From Arcobacter sp. CECT 8986 (GTDB lineage: Bacteria; Campylobacterota; Campylobacteria; Campylobacterales; Arcobacteraceae): a DNA stretch of 64,000 nucleotides. Positions within the stretch are counted from its first letter, which is position 1; the number at the start of each line of letters is the position of its first letter. Of the stretch, positions 55,816-64,000 are shown piece after piece. The stretch lies in the NCBI RefSeq assembly GCF_004116725.1, contig NZ_PDKG01000006.1, positions 62,001 through 126,000 on the forward strand, read 5' to 3'. Made by a program: the position numbers and the translations under genes. The notes below the pieces were generated by a model, which was given only the letters and a program-made list of their open reading frames with translations, had not been told where the DNA came from and did no database searches.

Positions 55816-57570
55816 TTAGTTATACTTACGATAAAGTCTTTGATGCTTTGATATATTATCCACATATGGATTAGAAGATAATATATCTTTTGATAAATTA
55901 TTTAAAACCTCTTTTGCTTTACTATATTTAGTAAATATACCTAATAAAACCTTTGAATTCATTTTATCTTTTCCAAAAGAAAATGTAACAACTTTGCCTC
56001 TTAAATTATTTTTATCTAAATAGCTATTTAACCTTTTTGTTTGTATTGTACCTAGATTAATTGTATATTCATTATTTGGTGCATTTAAAAAGTTATCAAT
56101 AGTTTTATTATTTTTTTCTTTTTTAGGTAATGTATAAAGTTGTGTTGATGCAGTAGAAATTCCATCTTCTTGAATATCAGTTGAGTTAGTTTCAAGAAGT
56201 TCTTTCAATTCATCAGAAAATTCCTCTTTTTTCTTATCTGGATTTATTTTATAAACCCTTGGTTTTATCTTGCTACAGTCTTGGTCTTGTGATCTTAAAA
56301 TTGAATCACCAATTTTTGATAAAGAGTATAATAAATCATAATAGTTATCAAATAAAGCATACTCTCTTTCTATTAAACTTTGAGTTGATTGGTATAACTC
56401 TGTTTGTGCATTTAAGATATCAACAAATGTTCTAGTACCTGCTTCAAACTCATTTTTATAAACTTCAACAATATTTGCATTTGCATCAACATACTTTTTA
56501 AGTACGCCTACTCTTTTTTTATCATTTTCATATTTATAATATTTGTCTTTTACATCTTGAATTACTTTATTTGTAATCTCATCTAAAGTCTTTTTTTGTT
56601 CTTGTAAGAAAAGTTTTTCTTGTGTATCTTTAACTTTATTTGCTCCACCATTAAATAAATTCCAATTGAAATTTAATCTTGCATAAGTTTCATCTTCTAC
56701 ACCATTTCCATCAAGTTCAATATCACTGTCTTTACCTGTTTTTAGTTCTATATCAATAGTTGGTAAAAAGGCTGCTTTATTTTGCTCTATTTTCTCTCTT
56801 TGAACTCTTATTTTTTCTAATTGTTCTTTTATTTCATAGTTTGTTAATACTGCTTTTTTTATAACATCTACTAATTTATTTGGGATATTACTCTCATCAA
56901 TAACTGGTCTACAAACTGGAGTTTTTACATCAATACCAACATATTTTTTCAATGCATTAAGTTGTTGTTGTTTATTGCTCTCTTCTTCATAATATTTATC
57001 AGTTGCAAAATGTAATTTTGAAGATACTTGGTATGTTTCTAAAACTTCACCACTAATCTCTTCTTTTTGTTTTGCAATTGTTAAGTTATTTTTATTTGTT
57101 TTTATCATCTCTTCTGATAAAGACATCAGTTCATTAAATTTTACTAATGATGTGTAGGCTTTTGAAGTTTCTAATACTGTATTTTCAATAGCATTTAAAC
57201 TTCTATATTTATTAGATAGATTTTGGTGTTTCATCTCTCCTACTTCACTAGGAGTTAATCCACCATCATATATTAATTGTCTTAATGTAAGACCAATATT
57301 ATAACCTTTTTTTGTCATATCAGTCTCATCTCTATCATCATACTTGTCTTTTACTCTTGATCTTTCAGCAAAAGCACTTAAATCAAGTGTTGGTAAATAC
57401 TTACTTTGTTTTTCATCAACATAATATCTATAAGCTTCTTGGTTTTTTCTCTCTGCCATAACATCAGGATTTGAGATAAGTGTTCTTTCGACACTTTCTT
57501 TTAAACTTAGTGCATTTAAATTATTAAGTAGCACGAAAGAAAAAGAAAAAAATACAAATAACTTTTTCAT
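55816..57570 (-). CDS. TolC-family outer membrane channel with C-terminal SPOR-like domain
   Basis: The 584-residue precursor has a signal peptide (FVFFSFSFVLLNNLNA) and the two TolC halves (ALSLKESVERTLISNPDVMAE; NFNWNLFNGGANKVKDTQEK; ILNAQTELYQSTQSLIEREYAL). The TolC fold ends near residue 425. A low-complexity linker follows, then a domain of about 80 residues that resembles SPOR (YTINLGTIQTKRLNSYL, KVLLGIFTKYSKAKEVLNNL). SPOR domains bind septal peptidoglycan, so this fusion may position the exporter. It heads the adhesin operon. Confidence 0.9.
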   Translation of the reverse strand: MKKLFVFFSFSFVLLNNLNALSLKESVERTLISNPDVMAERKNQEAYRYYVDEKQSKYLPTLDLSAFAERSRVKDKYDDRDETDMTKKGYNIGLTLRQLIYDGGLTPSEVGEMKHQNLSNKYRSLNAIENTVLETSKAYTSLVKFNELMSLSEEMIKTNKNNLTIAKQKEEISGEVLETYQVSSKLHFATDKYYEEESNKQQQLNALKKYVGIDVKTPVCRPVIDESNIPNKLVDVIKKAVLTNYEIKEQLEKIRVQREKIEQNKAAFLPTIDIELKTGKDSDIELDGNGVEDETYARLNFNWNLFNGGANKVKDTQEKLFLQEQKKTLDEITNKVIQDVKDKYYKYENDKKRVGVLKKYVDANANIVEVYKNEFEAGTRTFVDILNAQTELYQSTQSLIEREYALFDNYYDLLYSLSKIGDSILRSQDQDCSKIKPRVYKINPDKKKEEFSDELKELLETNSTDIQEDGISTASTQLYTLPKKEKNNKTIDNFLNAPNNEYTINLGTIQTKRLNSYLDKNNLRGKVVTFSFGKDKMNSKVLLGIFTKYSKAKEVLNNLSKDILSSNPYVDNISKHQRLYRKYN

Positions 57571-57589
57571 GCATAACCTTTTTTGGTAA

Positions 57590-57666
57590 ATAATTAATTG
57601 AATTATTTCATATGTAATGTTTAAAGTAACTTAAATCTTAATATTATATAATTAATTGAATTATTT
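57590..57666. promoter_or_regulatory. Two 19-bp direct repeats between the TolC gene and the response regulator
   Basis: ATAATTAATTGAATTATTT occurs at 57590-57608 and again at 57648-57666, 58 bp apart. Each copy is itself nearly symmetrical (AATAATT/AATTATT in copy one). The copies lie in the divergent promoter region, one near each gene, and are candidate binding sites for the adjacent OmpR-type regulator. Confidence 0.6.
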
Positions 57667-57691
57667 ATAAAAATATCAGAAAAGGTAAACA

Positions 57692-58393
57692 TTGCAAAAT
57701 ATCGATTTTAAAGAAGTGCTAAAAAACCTTACTATTTTATATATAGAAGATGAAAAAAGCATAAGAGAGAATCTAACAAAAGTGTTAACTTTGTTATTTA
57801 AAAAGTGTATTAGCTTTGAAAATCCAGAAGATGCACTAGAGTATTATAATAACCATAATATTGATATTATACTTACTGATATTAACTTATCTGATATAAA
57901 TGGAATAGATATAATAAAAAAAGTAAGACAATCAAATGAAGATATTCCAATTATTTTACTTACTGCATATTTAGAGACTGATTATTTACTTGATGCAATT
58001 AAATATGAAGTTACAGAATATCTAAATAAACCTACAAATTTTGAACTTTTATTAAAAGCTTTTGAAAAAGCTGCAAAAAAAATAGTAAATAAAGGAAATT
58101 ATTTTTTTACTTTAAATAATAATTTAGAATATCGTGTTTTAAATAAAGAGCTATATGATAAAAAAAATAATAAAATTATAGCATTAACATCAAATGAACT
58201 AAAATTTTTTGAACTACTAATAAAAAATAGTAATAGAGTTGTTACTTATGATGAGATAAAAAATGAAGTTTGGGAAAACTCAATTGAAGTAACTGAATCA
58301 GCTTTTAAAAATCTATTAACAAAACTAAGACAAAAAATAGGGAAAGATGTAATTTCAAATATCTCAAAAGTAGGATATAAATTAAATATATAA
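57692..58393 (+). CDS. OmpR-family response regulator divergent from the adhesin operon
   Basis: The 233-residue protein has a receiver domain with phosphorylated Asp63 (DIILTDINLSDINGID), the conserved lysine in YLNKPTN and a C-terminal winged helix (LTSNELKFFELLIKNS, AFKNLLTKLRQKIG). The start is TTG with AAAGG 6 nt upstream. No kinase gene adjoins it. The soluble kinase inside the adhesin operon or one of the kinases at 59452 and 61480 is the likely partner. The repeats in its promoter region suggest it controls itself and the adhesin operon. Confidence 0.93.
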   Translation: MQNIDFKEVLKNLTILYIEDEKSIRENLTKVLTLLFKKCISFENPEDALEYYNNHNIDIILTDINLSDINGIDIIKKVRQSNEDIPIILLTAYLETDYLLDAIKYEVTEYLNKPTNFELLLKAFEKAAKKIVNKGNYFFTLNNNLEYRVLNKELYDKKNNKIIALTSNELKFFELLIKNSNRVVTYDEIKNEVWENSIEVTESAFKNLLTKLRQKIGKDVISNISKVGYKLNI

Positions 58394-58401
58394 TTTATAC
58401 C

Positions 58402-59439
58402 CTAATGTCTTCTTCCTTTTGCACTTAAATCAGATAAAAGTACACCAATCCATTTTGTATTGTTTGTCGATTCAAAAGCAATTTTTAGTGTCATTGTTAT
58501 AGGAACAGCCAAGAACATTCCCACTATTCCTAAAATCCAGCCCCAGAATATCAATGAAAAGAAAATAACCATAGGTGATAAACCTAACTCTTTTCCCATA
58601 AATTTTGGCTCTAATACATTACTTATAGTGATATTTATAACCATATATACAAGTATCAACCAAATTGTAATCTCAAAATTACCAGTAATTAAAGATAATA
58701 AAACAGCAGGAATAGCTGCTACAATTGAACCAATTACAGGAACAAAATTAAACAAAAATCCAATAATAGCCCATAAAATTGGATACTCAATATCAAAAAA
58801 CATCAATGCAATAAAAATGAAAAAACCAGTAAGAAAACTTGTAAAGGTTTTAACAATAAAATATTTTTGTAGATTTTGAGAAAAAAGTTTAAAATTTGCT
58901 AATCTATTATGGTCACTTTTAAATATAACTTTTAGTTTTTTTTCTAAAAGTTTTGTCTCTGATAAAATAAATGCAATTCCTATAAATACCAATAAAGCTT
59001 TAGAAAACACTGCACTTATATTTCCTAATAAACCAGTTGTAAAGTTGAAGAAATAACTAAAATTCAACGCTTTTAATATCTGTTCTTTATCAACTGCAAA
59101 ACCAAAACTCTCAATATATGAAATTATTTTTATAATTGAAGATTTGATTTGGGACTCGTAAGTAGGAAGATTTGCACTAAAACTTGCAAGTGAACTATTT
59201 ACCATATATCCTAAAAGTAAAGTAATAATAGTAAGTACAAAAAGTAATATAACATAAGCTATAAACTTTGGAACTTTTTTATTTTCTAAAACTTTTAAAA
59301 ATGCGGATAAAATTGATGCTATAAATATTGATAGTAAAAGAATTATTACTATTTCTGATGATGCTTTTATACCTGCTATTATTACAACAGCTGTTGCTAA
59401 ATAATAAAAATAGTTTTGTACATTTGTTTTTTCTGTCAT
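58402..59439 (-). CDS. AI-2E family permease (PerM/YdiK-like)
   Basis: The 345-residue membrane protein has seven or eight helices with the family end region VINITISNVLEPKFMGKELGLSPMVIF and GMFLAVPITMTLKI. Members include autoinducer-2 exporters and Na+/H+ antiporters, so the substrate cannot be named. It follows the sensor kinase gene by 12 nt and is probably co-transcribed with it. Confidence 0.9.
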   Translation of the reverse strand: MTEKTNVQNYFYYLATAVVIIAGIKASSEIVIILLLSIFIASILSAFLKVLENKKVPKFIAYVILLFVLTIITLLLGYMVNSSLASFSANLPTYESQIKSSIIKIISYIESFGFAVDKEQILKALNFSYFFNFTTGLLGNISAVFSKALLVFIGIAFILSETKLLEKKLKVIFKSDHNRLANFKLFSQNLQKYFIVKTFTSFLTGFFIFIALMFFDIEYPILWAIIGFLFNFVPVIGSIVAAIPAVLLSLITGNFEITIWLILVYMVINITISNVLEPKFMGKELGLSPMVIFFSLIFWGWILGIVGMFLAVPITMTLKIAFESTNNTKWIGVLLSDLSAKGRRH

Positions 59440-59451
59440 TTTTTAACCTAC

Positions 59452-61338
59452 TTACATTGGTATTTCTATAATAAACATTGCGCCTGTGTATTCTACATCA
59501 TTATAATTAAAGTTGTAATTACTAACTGATAAATTACCATTTAAATGTTTACAAATAATTTCATGGCTCATATAAAGCCCTATTCCTGTACCCACACTTT
59601 TATCTTTTGTTGTAAAATATGGCTCAAAAACTTTTTCAAGATTTTCTTCTTTGATTCCACCTGCATTATCATAAAATTGTAATATAACTTTTTCTTCTTC
59701 TGCTTTTGTATTTATAAATATGTATCTATTTATATCATCTCTTTTTATTAGTTCATCTCTTGCATTGTTTAAAATATTTATTAAAACCTGTAATAACTCA
59801 TTTTCTAAAGTAAAAAAGTTTATATCTTTTACCTCTTTTATAATTTCAATATTTTTTGTTTTAAATTGTGCATCTACAAGTTTTATAGTTTTTTCTATTA
59901 CCTCTTTTATATTTACTCTTACTTCATTTTTATTTGGATTAAAGAAGTTTTTAAAATCATCAATTGTTTTAGATAAGTACTGAGATGATTCATTTATTTT
60001 TTTAGTTGCACTAAAAAACTCTTCATCTTCTAATATTCCCATCTCTTTTTGAAAACTAATTCCAGTAGCTGCTGTTGAGATTACAGATAATGGCTGTCTC
60101 CATTGATGGGCAATATTTGCAATCATCTCACCCATACTTGCCATTTTTGATTGTTGGGCTAAAATATTTTGCTGTTTTTCTATCTCTTCTTTATACTCTT
60201 TAAACTTATTTTCTAAAAGTTTTGAAACATATATAGAAATAAAAAGTAATAAAATTATCAACACTGAAGATAAAATTGCAACATTTTCTAAATATCTTAC
60301 AAATTGTGCATTTAACTCTTTTTCTTTCTCTTTTAAATCTAATAAAAAGTCGTCTTCATAAAAACCACTACCTATTATCCATTTCCACTGATTTATACCT
60401 TTTATAAAACTTGTTTTTTTTACTGTTTTATTTGTTCCTGGTTTTTCTCTTTGAATATAACTATAAAAACCTTCACCCTCTTGAGCTATTCTTTTCATAT
60501 TTTCTAAATCATTTAGAAAATATCTTAAGTTCTCATTTTCATGTGCATTTGTACCTAAATACTCTTTTCTAATATGACTTAGATAGTTAAAGTTATAATC
60601 TAAAATAAATATATACCCTTGTCCAAAATATCTTATTTTATTTATATAAGAAAGAACTTTTTTCTTTACATTATCTTCAAAGTCATTCACATATTCACCA
60701 GTTCCAATAACTACATTATAAGGAGCAAAATATTTGTAAAAACTGATTTTTTTATATGCTTTTTTATCATTTTTTTTGTACCAATAATATGTATCAAAAG
60801 CTTCTGATTTATTTTTTATAGTTTTAATTATTTTTTTTACAAATTTATACCCATGTGCATCTTTGAAATTTGAGAAATCTTTTTCTTCAAACTCTTTATT
60901 TAAAGGTTGAAGTCTTTTTATACCATTTATATCATCTATAAAATAGTACCCTCTTCCATCATTAAAAATAATTGAGCCTAAAGATTGCTTTATTAGGTTA
61001 AATATCTCTTCTTTTGATTTTGTATCTTTATTTTTTTCATAAATAGATGTAGCAAGTTTGTGTGCTTCATAAACTCTGTTTTTTATCGATTTTTTTAGCT
61101 CATTTTCAGTGGTTTGTTTTATAAAGTTTATATATTCATATACTCTTTGTACCTCATCATAAACTACTTTTTTATTTTGTTTTATGAAAGTTTGTCTTAA
61201 CTTTTGTTTTTCTAATTCATAATTTTTTTTATGCTCTAAATATAGTGCAAAAGTTATAAATATAGAAATTAATATAGTTAACAAAGGCAAACTATACCTA
61301 ATAATTTTTGTTAATATTTGCTCACTTCGATAATTCAT
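59452..61338 (-). CDS. Cache-domain sensor histidine kinase
   Basis: The kinase of about 628 residues has an N-terminal membrane helix (LPLLTILISIFITFALYL) and a periplasmic region with two Cache-type modules (about 105-220 and 225-345; GRGYYFIDDINGIKRLQP, WYKKNDKKAYKKISFYKYF, QGYIFILDYNFNYLSH, NQWKWIIGSGFY). A second membrane helix (about 350-370) and the core follow: H-box MIANIAHQWRQPL, N-box NILNNARDEL, G boxes DNAGGI and GTGIGLYMSHE. A GTG at 61344 opens the frame, but ATG 61338 has AAGAG 5 nt upstream. Tandem Cache modules bind small organic ligands; the ligand is unknown. Confidence 0.92.
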   Translation of the reverse strand: MNYRSEQILTKIIRYSLPLLTILISIFITFALYLEHKKNYELEKQKLRQTFIKQNKKVVYDEVQRVYEYINFIKQTTENELKKSIKNRVYEAHKLATSIYEKNKDTKSKEEIFNLIKQSLGSIIFNDGRGYYFIDDINGIKRLQPLNKEFEEKDFSNFKDAHGYKFVKKIIKTIKNKSEAFDTYYWYKKNDKKAYKKISFYKYFAPYNVVIGTGEYVNDFEDNVKKKVLSYINKIRYFGQGYIFILDYNFNYLSHIRKEYLGTNAHENENLRYFLNDLENMKRIAQEGEGFYSYIQREKPGTNKTVKKTSFIKGINQWKWIIGSGFYEDDFLLDLKEKEKELNAQFVRYLENVAILSSVLIILLLFISIYVSKLLENKFKEYKEEIEKQQNILAQQSKMASMGEMIANIAHQWRQPLSVISTAATGISFQKEMGILEDEEFFSATKKINESSQYLSKTIDDFKNFFNPNKNEVRVNIKEVIEKTIKLVDAQFKTKNIEIIKEVKDINFFTLENELLQVLINILNNARDELIKRDDINRYIFINTKAEEEKVILQFYDNAGGIKEENLEKVFEPYFTTKDKSVGTGIGLYMSHEIICKHLNGNLSVSNYNFNYNDVEYTGAMFIIEIPM

Positions 61339-61479
61339 AGTCACTCTTTTGTTACGAAATAGTAAACTTTATGTTATTATAGTAAAAGTTTTTTTAGTTT
61401 AGTTGAATTTTTTCAATTTAATTTAATCTATTTTTAATATTCTTTTATATTAGAATTGTATTTTTATAAGGAAACAACT

Positions 61480-63576
61480 ATGAAAAGAAAAATTTACATA
61501 AAACATTTTCTTAGTTCAATGATTGGCATCTTTTCTATTGGTGCTCTTGTCTCAATACTTCTTTACTTTTTTTTAATATCATTTGAAAAAGAATCCATAT
61601 ACAAAAATAATATGCAATATGCTAAATATGAATTCAATGAAAATAAAAATACAATAAAACAAACAATAGATACTTATAAACAAGAGTTAATTGCTCTTGA
61701 AGATATAATAAAAAGAAAAAATCTTTTAGAAAACACTTATTTACTAAAAGAGTATATGCATTTACTTATAAAATCAAACAACTCAATATTTCAAATAAGA
61801 TACTTAGATAAAAATGCAGATGAAATAGTAAGAATAGATAGACTTCTAAATGGAAAAATAGTTGATAAAAAACTTCTTCAAAATAAAAAGAATAGATACT
61901 ACTTTATAAAAACATCAAATCTTCCAAAAGAGGAGTTTTATATTTCAAATTTAGACTTAAATGTAGAGCACAAAAAAATAGAAAAACCATTTAGACCAAC
62001 TTTTAGAGTATCAACTCCTCTTTATATAAAAGATAAGTTTGAAGGTATTTTGATTTTTAATTTTAATGCACAGATTCTTATTGATAAGATTACAAAAAGT
62101 AGAATTTTTGATGTTTATTATATGGATGAAAAGGGAAATTTCTTACTTCATCCAGATGAAAAAAAATCTTGGAGTACTCAACTAAAAACTAACTATAAAG
62201 TAAAAGATGAAATAAAAAATATAGACCAATTACTAAAAAATCCACTTTCAGATAAAAATGACAAATACTATATTGATAAAATTCATATAACAGACCATGA
62301 TTTTTATATAATATTATCAACAAAAGATATCTATTATGAAAACTCAATTAATGAAATAAAAAAAGAAATCTTATTTTTATTTATGATTGTTATCTTGCTT
62401 GGACTTCCTTTTGCAATATTTATAGGATTTATACAATCAAGACATGTAATTCTTTTAGAATATATAATAAACTCAATTCCTCATCCTTTATATATAAAAG
62501 ATAGTAAAGGTAAATTTATTTTAGTAAATGATGAATTAGTAAAATTTTATAATCTAAAAGATAAAAAACAACTACTTGGTAAAAACTCTTATGCCTTAAA
62601 TAATCAAAAATCTTTTGATTGTAAAGAAAAAGATGAATTAGTTTTAAAAAAAGGTAGGTTAAAAACAGTAGAAGAGATAGAATTAGAAAATAAAGATATT
62701 TTGTACTATGAAATAATAAGAGTAAAAGTTCCTTATTACTATTTTAAAAAAAATACATTTTTACTTGGTATTGCAATTGATATAACTCAAATAAAAGAGT
62801 TAAATGATAAATTAAATGAAAGAGTTGAGCAAGAAGTATCTGCAAGAATAAAAACAGAACAACTACTTGCCCAACAATCAAAAATGGCATTAATGGGTGA
62901 GATGATAGGAAATATTGCTCATCAATGGAGACAACCACTATCAAATATCACAACAGTATCAACGGGAATGAATTTACAAAAAGAGATGAATATTCTTGAA
63001 GATAATCAACTTCATGAAGGGTTAATACAAATAAATGAATCTGCACAATTTTTATCTCAAACAATTGATGATTTTAGAAACTTTTTTAAACCATACAAAG
63101 TAAAAACTAATTTTACTATTGATTATGTAGTAAAAAAAGCATTGAAACTTGTAAGTGCTCAATTTCAAGATAGAAATATTGAAATTATAAAACAAATTGA
63201 AAATGTTAAACTTAACAATTTAGAAAATGAGTTTACACAAGTTATATTAAATCTATTAAATAACTCAAGGGATGAACTTGCAACTCAATCAATAGATAAA
63301 AAACTAATATATATTGTTAGTAGAATAGAAAATAAAAAACTAATCTTTGAAGTAAAAGATAATGCAGGGGGAATAGAAGATAATATAAAAGATAAAATAT
63401 TTGATGCTTATTTTACTACAAAACAGAGTGATTCTGGCACTGGTATTGGTCTATATATGTCAAAAGAGATTATCGAAAAACATATGGGTGGAAAACTATC
63501 TTGTGAAAATGTAACTATAAATTATGAAGATAAGATTTATAAAGGTGCATGTTTTAAAATAGAATTTGATTTATAA
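61480..63576 (+). CDS. PAS-containing sensor histidine kinase with periplasmic Cache-like domain
   Basis: The kinase of about 698 residues has an N-terminal membrane helix (IGIFSIGALVSILLYFFLI), a long periplasmic Cache-like domain (about 40-300: IFQIRYLDKNADEIVRIDRL, FEGILIFNFNAQILI, VYYMDEKGNFLLHPDE), a second helix (LFLFMIVILLGLPFAIFI) and a PAS domain (IINSIPHPLYIKDSKGKFIL). The core has MIGNIAHQWRQPLS, NLLNNSRDEL, DNAGGI and GTGIGLYMSKE. The frame opens at TTG 61456, but ATG 61480 has AAGGA 7 nt upstream. It is divergent from a kinase with a closely similar core. Confidence 0.92.
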   Translation: MKRKIYIKHFLSSMIGIFSIGALVSILLYFFLISFEKESIYKNNMQYAKYEFNENKNTIKQTIDTYKQELIALEDIIKRKNLLENTYLLKEYMHLLIKSNNSIFQIRYLDKNADEIVRIDRLLNGKIVDKKLLQNKKNRYYFIKTSNLPKEEFYISNLDLNVEHKKIEKPFRPTFRVSTPLYIKDKFEGILIFNFNAQILIDKITKSRIFDVYYMDEKGNFLLHPDEKKSWSTQLKTNYKVKDEIKNIDQLLKNPLSDKNDKYYIDKIHITDHDFYIILSTKDIYYENSINEIKKEILFLFMIVILLGLPFAIFIGFIQSRHVILLEYIINSIPHPLYIKDSKGKFILVNDELVKFYNLKDKKQLLGKNSYALNNQKSFDCKEKDELVLKKGRLKTVEEIELENKDILYYEIIRVKVPYYYFKKNTFLLGIAIDITQIKELNDKLNERVEQEVSARIKTEQLLAQQSKMALMGEMIGNIAHQWRQPLSNITTVSTGMNLQKEMNILEDNQLHEGLIQINESAQFLSQTIDDFRNFFKPYKVKTNFTIDYVVKKALKLVSAQFQDRNIEIIKQIENVKLNNLENEFTQVILNLLNNSRDELATQSIDKKLIYIVSRIENKKLIFEVKDNAGGIEDNIKDKIFDAYFTTKQSDSGTGIGLYMSKEIIEKHMGGKLSCENVTINYEDKIYKGACFKIEFDL

Positions 63577-63582
63577 AAAAAG

Positions 63583-63658
63583 TGGAGGAGGTAACCGGAC
63601 TCGAACCGATGAATATCTGATTTGCAATCAGGTGCATTACCAACTTTGCTATACCTCC
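63583..63658 (-). tRNA. tRNA-Cys (anticodon GCA)
   Basis: On the minus strand the acceptor stem GGAGGTA pairs with TACCTCC, followed by U73 and an encoded CCA. The anticodon loop is TTGCAAA with anticodon GCA at 63625-63623, and the T-loop is GGTTCGAGTCC. U73 is the cysteine identity base. Length is 76 nt including CCA. Confidence 0.97.
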
Positions 63659-63813
63659 AAAAATCGGAATGAAATTATAGCAATAAATCCTTAAGATTTA
63701 TTTAATTTAATCTATTATCATTTTTTCTTTCATTTATTACAATAACTCTAATCAAATATAACTCTGTATTATTGTATCTTAGGCAATCTTTAAATACTAA
63801 AGCAATTAATAGA

Positions 63814-63819
63814 TATAAT
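63814..63819 (+). promoter_or_regulatory. Likely -10 box of the two-partner-secretion-like gene
   Basis: TATAAT in AGATATAATTCGC, 26 nt upstream of the ATG at 63846; AAAGG lies 5 nt before the ATG. Confidence 0.5.
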
Positions 63820-63845
63820 TCGCTTATATTCTATGAAAGGTTTTA

Positions 63846-64000
63846 ATGATTTATAATTTTAGTTCACGTTTTAAAATCATAAAAGGTGGTAAAATTAGTT
63901 TAATAGTTAGTGCACTTATTACTTCTTTAACACCAAGCTTTGCATCTCCAACAGGAGGAAAAGTCACTTCTGGAAATGCAACTATTACTCAAAATAAAAC
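63846..64000 (+). CDS. Start of a filamentous-haemagglutinin-like exoprotein (cut by window end)
   Basis: Only 51 codons are visible. After a basic N-terminus (FSSRFKIIKGGK) comes a signal peptide (ISLIVSALITSLTPSFA) and then SPTGGKVTSGNATITQ, which matches the beginning of the TPS/haemagglutinin activity domain of two-partner-secretion exoproteins (TpsA). Such proteins are usually very large adhesins, toxins or CdiA-type effectors exported by a TpsB barrel. No partner gene is visible in this window. Confidence 0.75.
   Translation, partial: MIYNFSSRFKIIKGGKISLIVSALITSLTPSFASPTGGKVTSGNATITQNK

Overview
The window is AT-rich Campylobacterota DNA, most like the Arcobacter group (inference from gene content; no database was searched). 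Supporting signs are a Wolinella-type fumarate reductase (frdCAB), a Campylobacterota-style flagellar set, paired amt/P-II genes with glnD, and several histidine kinases that share the same AHQW(R/K)xPL phosphoacceptor box. Genes are tightly packed. I see no transposase, IS element, prophage, CRISPR array or rRNA.

Layout. (1) 1-8125: flagellar genes. A minus-strand run reads acidic unknown - fliQ - fliJ-like - motE-like - fliL - small membrane protein - flgH - flgK (cut by the window edge); flgI-fliM diverges from it. (2) 8147-16883: nitrogen control. Two amt/P-II pairs, the second followed by pyrC, face a divergent operon encoding a membrane PDC sensor, an NtrC-like protein without receiver domain or GAFTGA loop, and GlnD. 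A 17-bp dyad TGTWTA-N5-TATACA lies about 42-44 bp upstream of the likely -10 box of all three promoters. (3) 16996-20218: SulP transporter, tandem universal stress protein, RarD-like permease. (4) 20310-23904: arsenic resistance (arsR, a gamma-glutamylcyclotransferase-like gene, arsB, arsC, ArsP-type permease, mini-thioredoxin) with two matching ArsR operators. (5) 23988-29199: TonB-dependent receptor, lrgAB, a YheO/DauR-type regulator and a DAACS symporter. (6) 29282-40059: amino-acid-fuelled anaerobic metabolism: response regulator and periplasmic-binding sensor kinase, L-asparaginase, Dcu antiporter, aspartase, then frdCAB, giving asparagine to aspartate to fumarate to succinate. (7) 40298-42208: transketolase. 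(8) 42324-58393: a large surface-adhesin system on one strand, TolC (with a C-terminal SPOR-like domain) - LssB-type ABC exporter - HlyD - ankyrin/OmpA-like lipoprotein - WG-repeat lipoprotein - soluble histidine kinase - 2321-residue RTX adhesin, with a divergent OmpR-type regulator in front. (9) 58402-64000: AI-2E-family permease, two divergent sensor kinases, tRNA-Cys(GCA), and the start of a gene resembling a two-partner-secretion exoprotein that runs off the window.

The most notable observations are the shared nitrogen dyad with its GAFTGA-less NtrC-like candidate regulator, the adhesin operon that carries its own kinase and two unusual lipoproteins, a 334-bp identical in-frame repeat inside the adhesin gene, and a duplicated hairpin/terminator element between frdB and aspA.
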